In this document: positions 5,665 through 5,970 of the stretch, one piece after another
How positions within the stretch are numbered: the first letter of the stretch is position 1
Layout: each line of letters starts with the position of its first letter
DNA from: Planctomycetota bacterium
GTDB lineage: Bacteria; Planctomycetota; Phycisphaerae; WQYP01
Assembly (NCBI GenBank): GCA_021798635.1
Contig: JAJZGH010000271.1
Location: 1-5,970 of the forward strand
Length of the DNA stretch: 5,970 nucleotides
Reading direction: 5' to 3'
The notes under the pieces: model-generated
The model's input: the letters and a program-made list of their open reading frames with translations, nothing else
Told to the model about the DNA's origin: nothing
The model's database searches: none
Translations under genes and position numbers: made by a program

Positions 5665-5970
5665 GTGCGTTCCTGACTTTCTCGGCCTCATCGATGACGC
5701 CCTTGGGCCCGTAACGGCGGTTGATGAAATCCTTGGCTCTGGGCGCGCAACGGCGGATGACCTCGCATTGGCCACGATAAGCCTGATCGTCCCAGACACG
5801 CGTTTCATCCTCGTGCAGCAAGTCTTCCAGCGCCGTGCTGTCATGCGCGTTCGCGGGCGGAGGGGCCGAAGGTCCCGGCGGTGCAAAGCGCCAATGGAAT
5901 GGCCCCGGAGGGGGCTGCCACAGAGTGGATCAACTTGGTCCCCGAATCCACGCCGATATGCGCCTTCATG
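5665..5970 (-). pseudogene. IS5-family (IS1478-like) transposase remnant, truncated and interrupted
   Basis: Minus strand, entering from the right edge. It reads MKAHIGVDSGTKLIHSVAA (5970-5913), carrying the IGVDS motif with a catalytic Asp of IS5 transposases. About 58 bases foreign to the family follow (5855-5912). The protein then resumes in another frame with ANAHDSTALEDLLHEDE, TRVWDDQAYRGQ, APRAKDFINRRYGPKGV and DEAEKVRN. Family members continue with a NRTKSKVRAKVEH-type block holding the catalytic Glu. Here similarity stops near 5665 and unrelated residues run to a stop. The protein therefore lacks its last catalytic residue and C-terminus and is frameshifted by the insertion, so it is not functional. 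The truncation lies just after the EAL gene. No terminal inverted repeat of the IS is visible at the broken end. Confidence 0.8.
5855..5912. repeat. GC-rich hairpin-forming insertion inside the IS5 transposase
   Basis: Against the expected protein (SVAA-TA-ANAHDS), six bases are replaced by 58, a net gain of about 52 that shifts the frame. The block folds on itself: GGGGCC (5862-5867) pairs with GGCCCC (5901-5906), and inside it GGCG (5877-5880) pairs with CGCC (5889-5892) around an 8-base loop. It is flanked by near-identical CGGAGGGG copies (5858-5865 and 5906-5913). This looks like a REP/MITE-like or other small palindromic repeat, but the family is not recognised. Confidence 0.5.

Noticed and set aside
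5653..5886. Minus-strand open frame of 77 codons
   Set aside because: It is out of frame with the IS5 transposase motifs, which are read correctly in the neighbouring frame. It is a shadow.

Overview
The window looks like an accessory, repeatedly rearranged patch of a proteobacterial genome. The IS families, the XRE regulator type and the MHYT/GGDEF/EAL sequence style suggest an alphaproteobacterium. That is an inference from protein style, not from a marker gene. Two apparently intact genes of cyclic-di-GMP metabolism lie on opposite strands. Around and between them are the remains of at least three mobile or recombination genes and a split regulator.

Left to right: (1) an internal coiled-coil fragment of a serine recombinase at the left edge (minus); (2) an apparently complete GAF-GGDEF diguanylate cyclase (minus); (3) its upstream region, with three tandem copies of a TACTGA/CAAAAC-type repeat; (4) the C-terminal half of an XRE-type helix-turn-helix regulator (minus), cut exactly at the end of (5) a 1.53-kb IS4-family element with 37-bp imperfect terminal inverted repeats, whose transposase has a one-base frameshift and an in-frame TGA; (6) a 270-bp gene-poor stretch with a faint, decayed candidate for the other half of the regulator and the leader of the next gene; (7) a 778-residue membrane protein of MHYT-PAS-GGDEF-EAL architecture (plus); (8) a broken IS5-family transposase (minus), cut 20 bases past the end of gene 7, interrupted by a GC-rich insertion of about 52 bp and leaving the window on the right.

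Functionally, the two intact genes can make c-di-GMP (both GGDEF domains keep the active-site motif and the RxxD product-inhibition site) and the larger one can also degrade it (EAL signature residues are present). The smaller is probably a soluble sensor reading a ligand through GAF. The larger has the seven-helix MHYT sensor arrangement known from YkoW, MucR and NbdA. The IS4 element sits upstream of the GAF-GGDEF gene on the same strand and destroyed the regulator that preceded it, so it may have altered expression of that cyclase. I found no CRISPR array, RNA gene or clearly new multi-gene system. The most distinctive items are the tandem repeats before the cyclase, the split regulator, the ATGA-coupled leader peptide and the hairpin insertion in the IS5 remnant.
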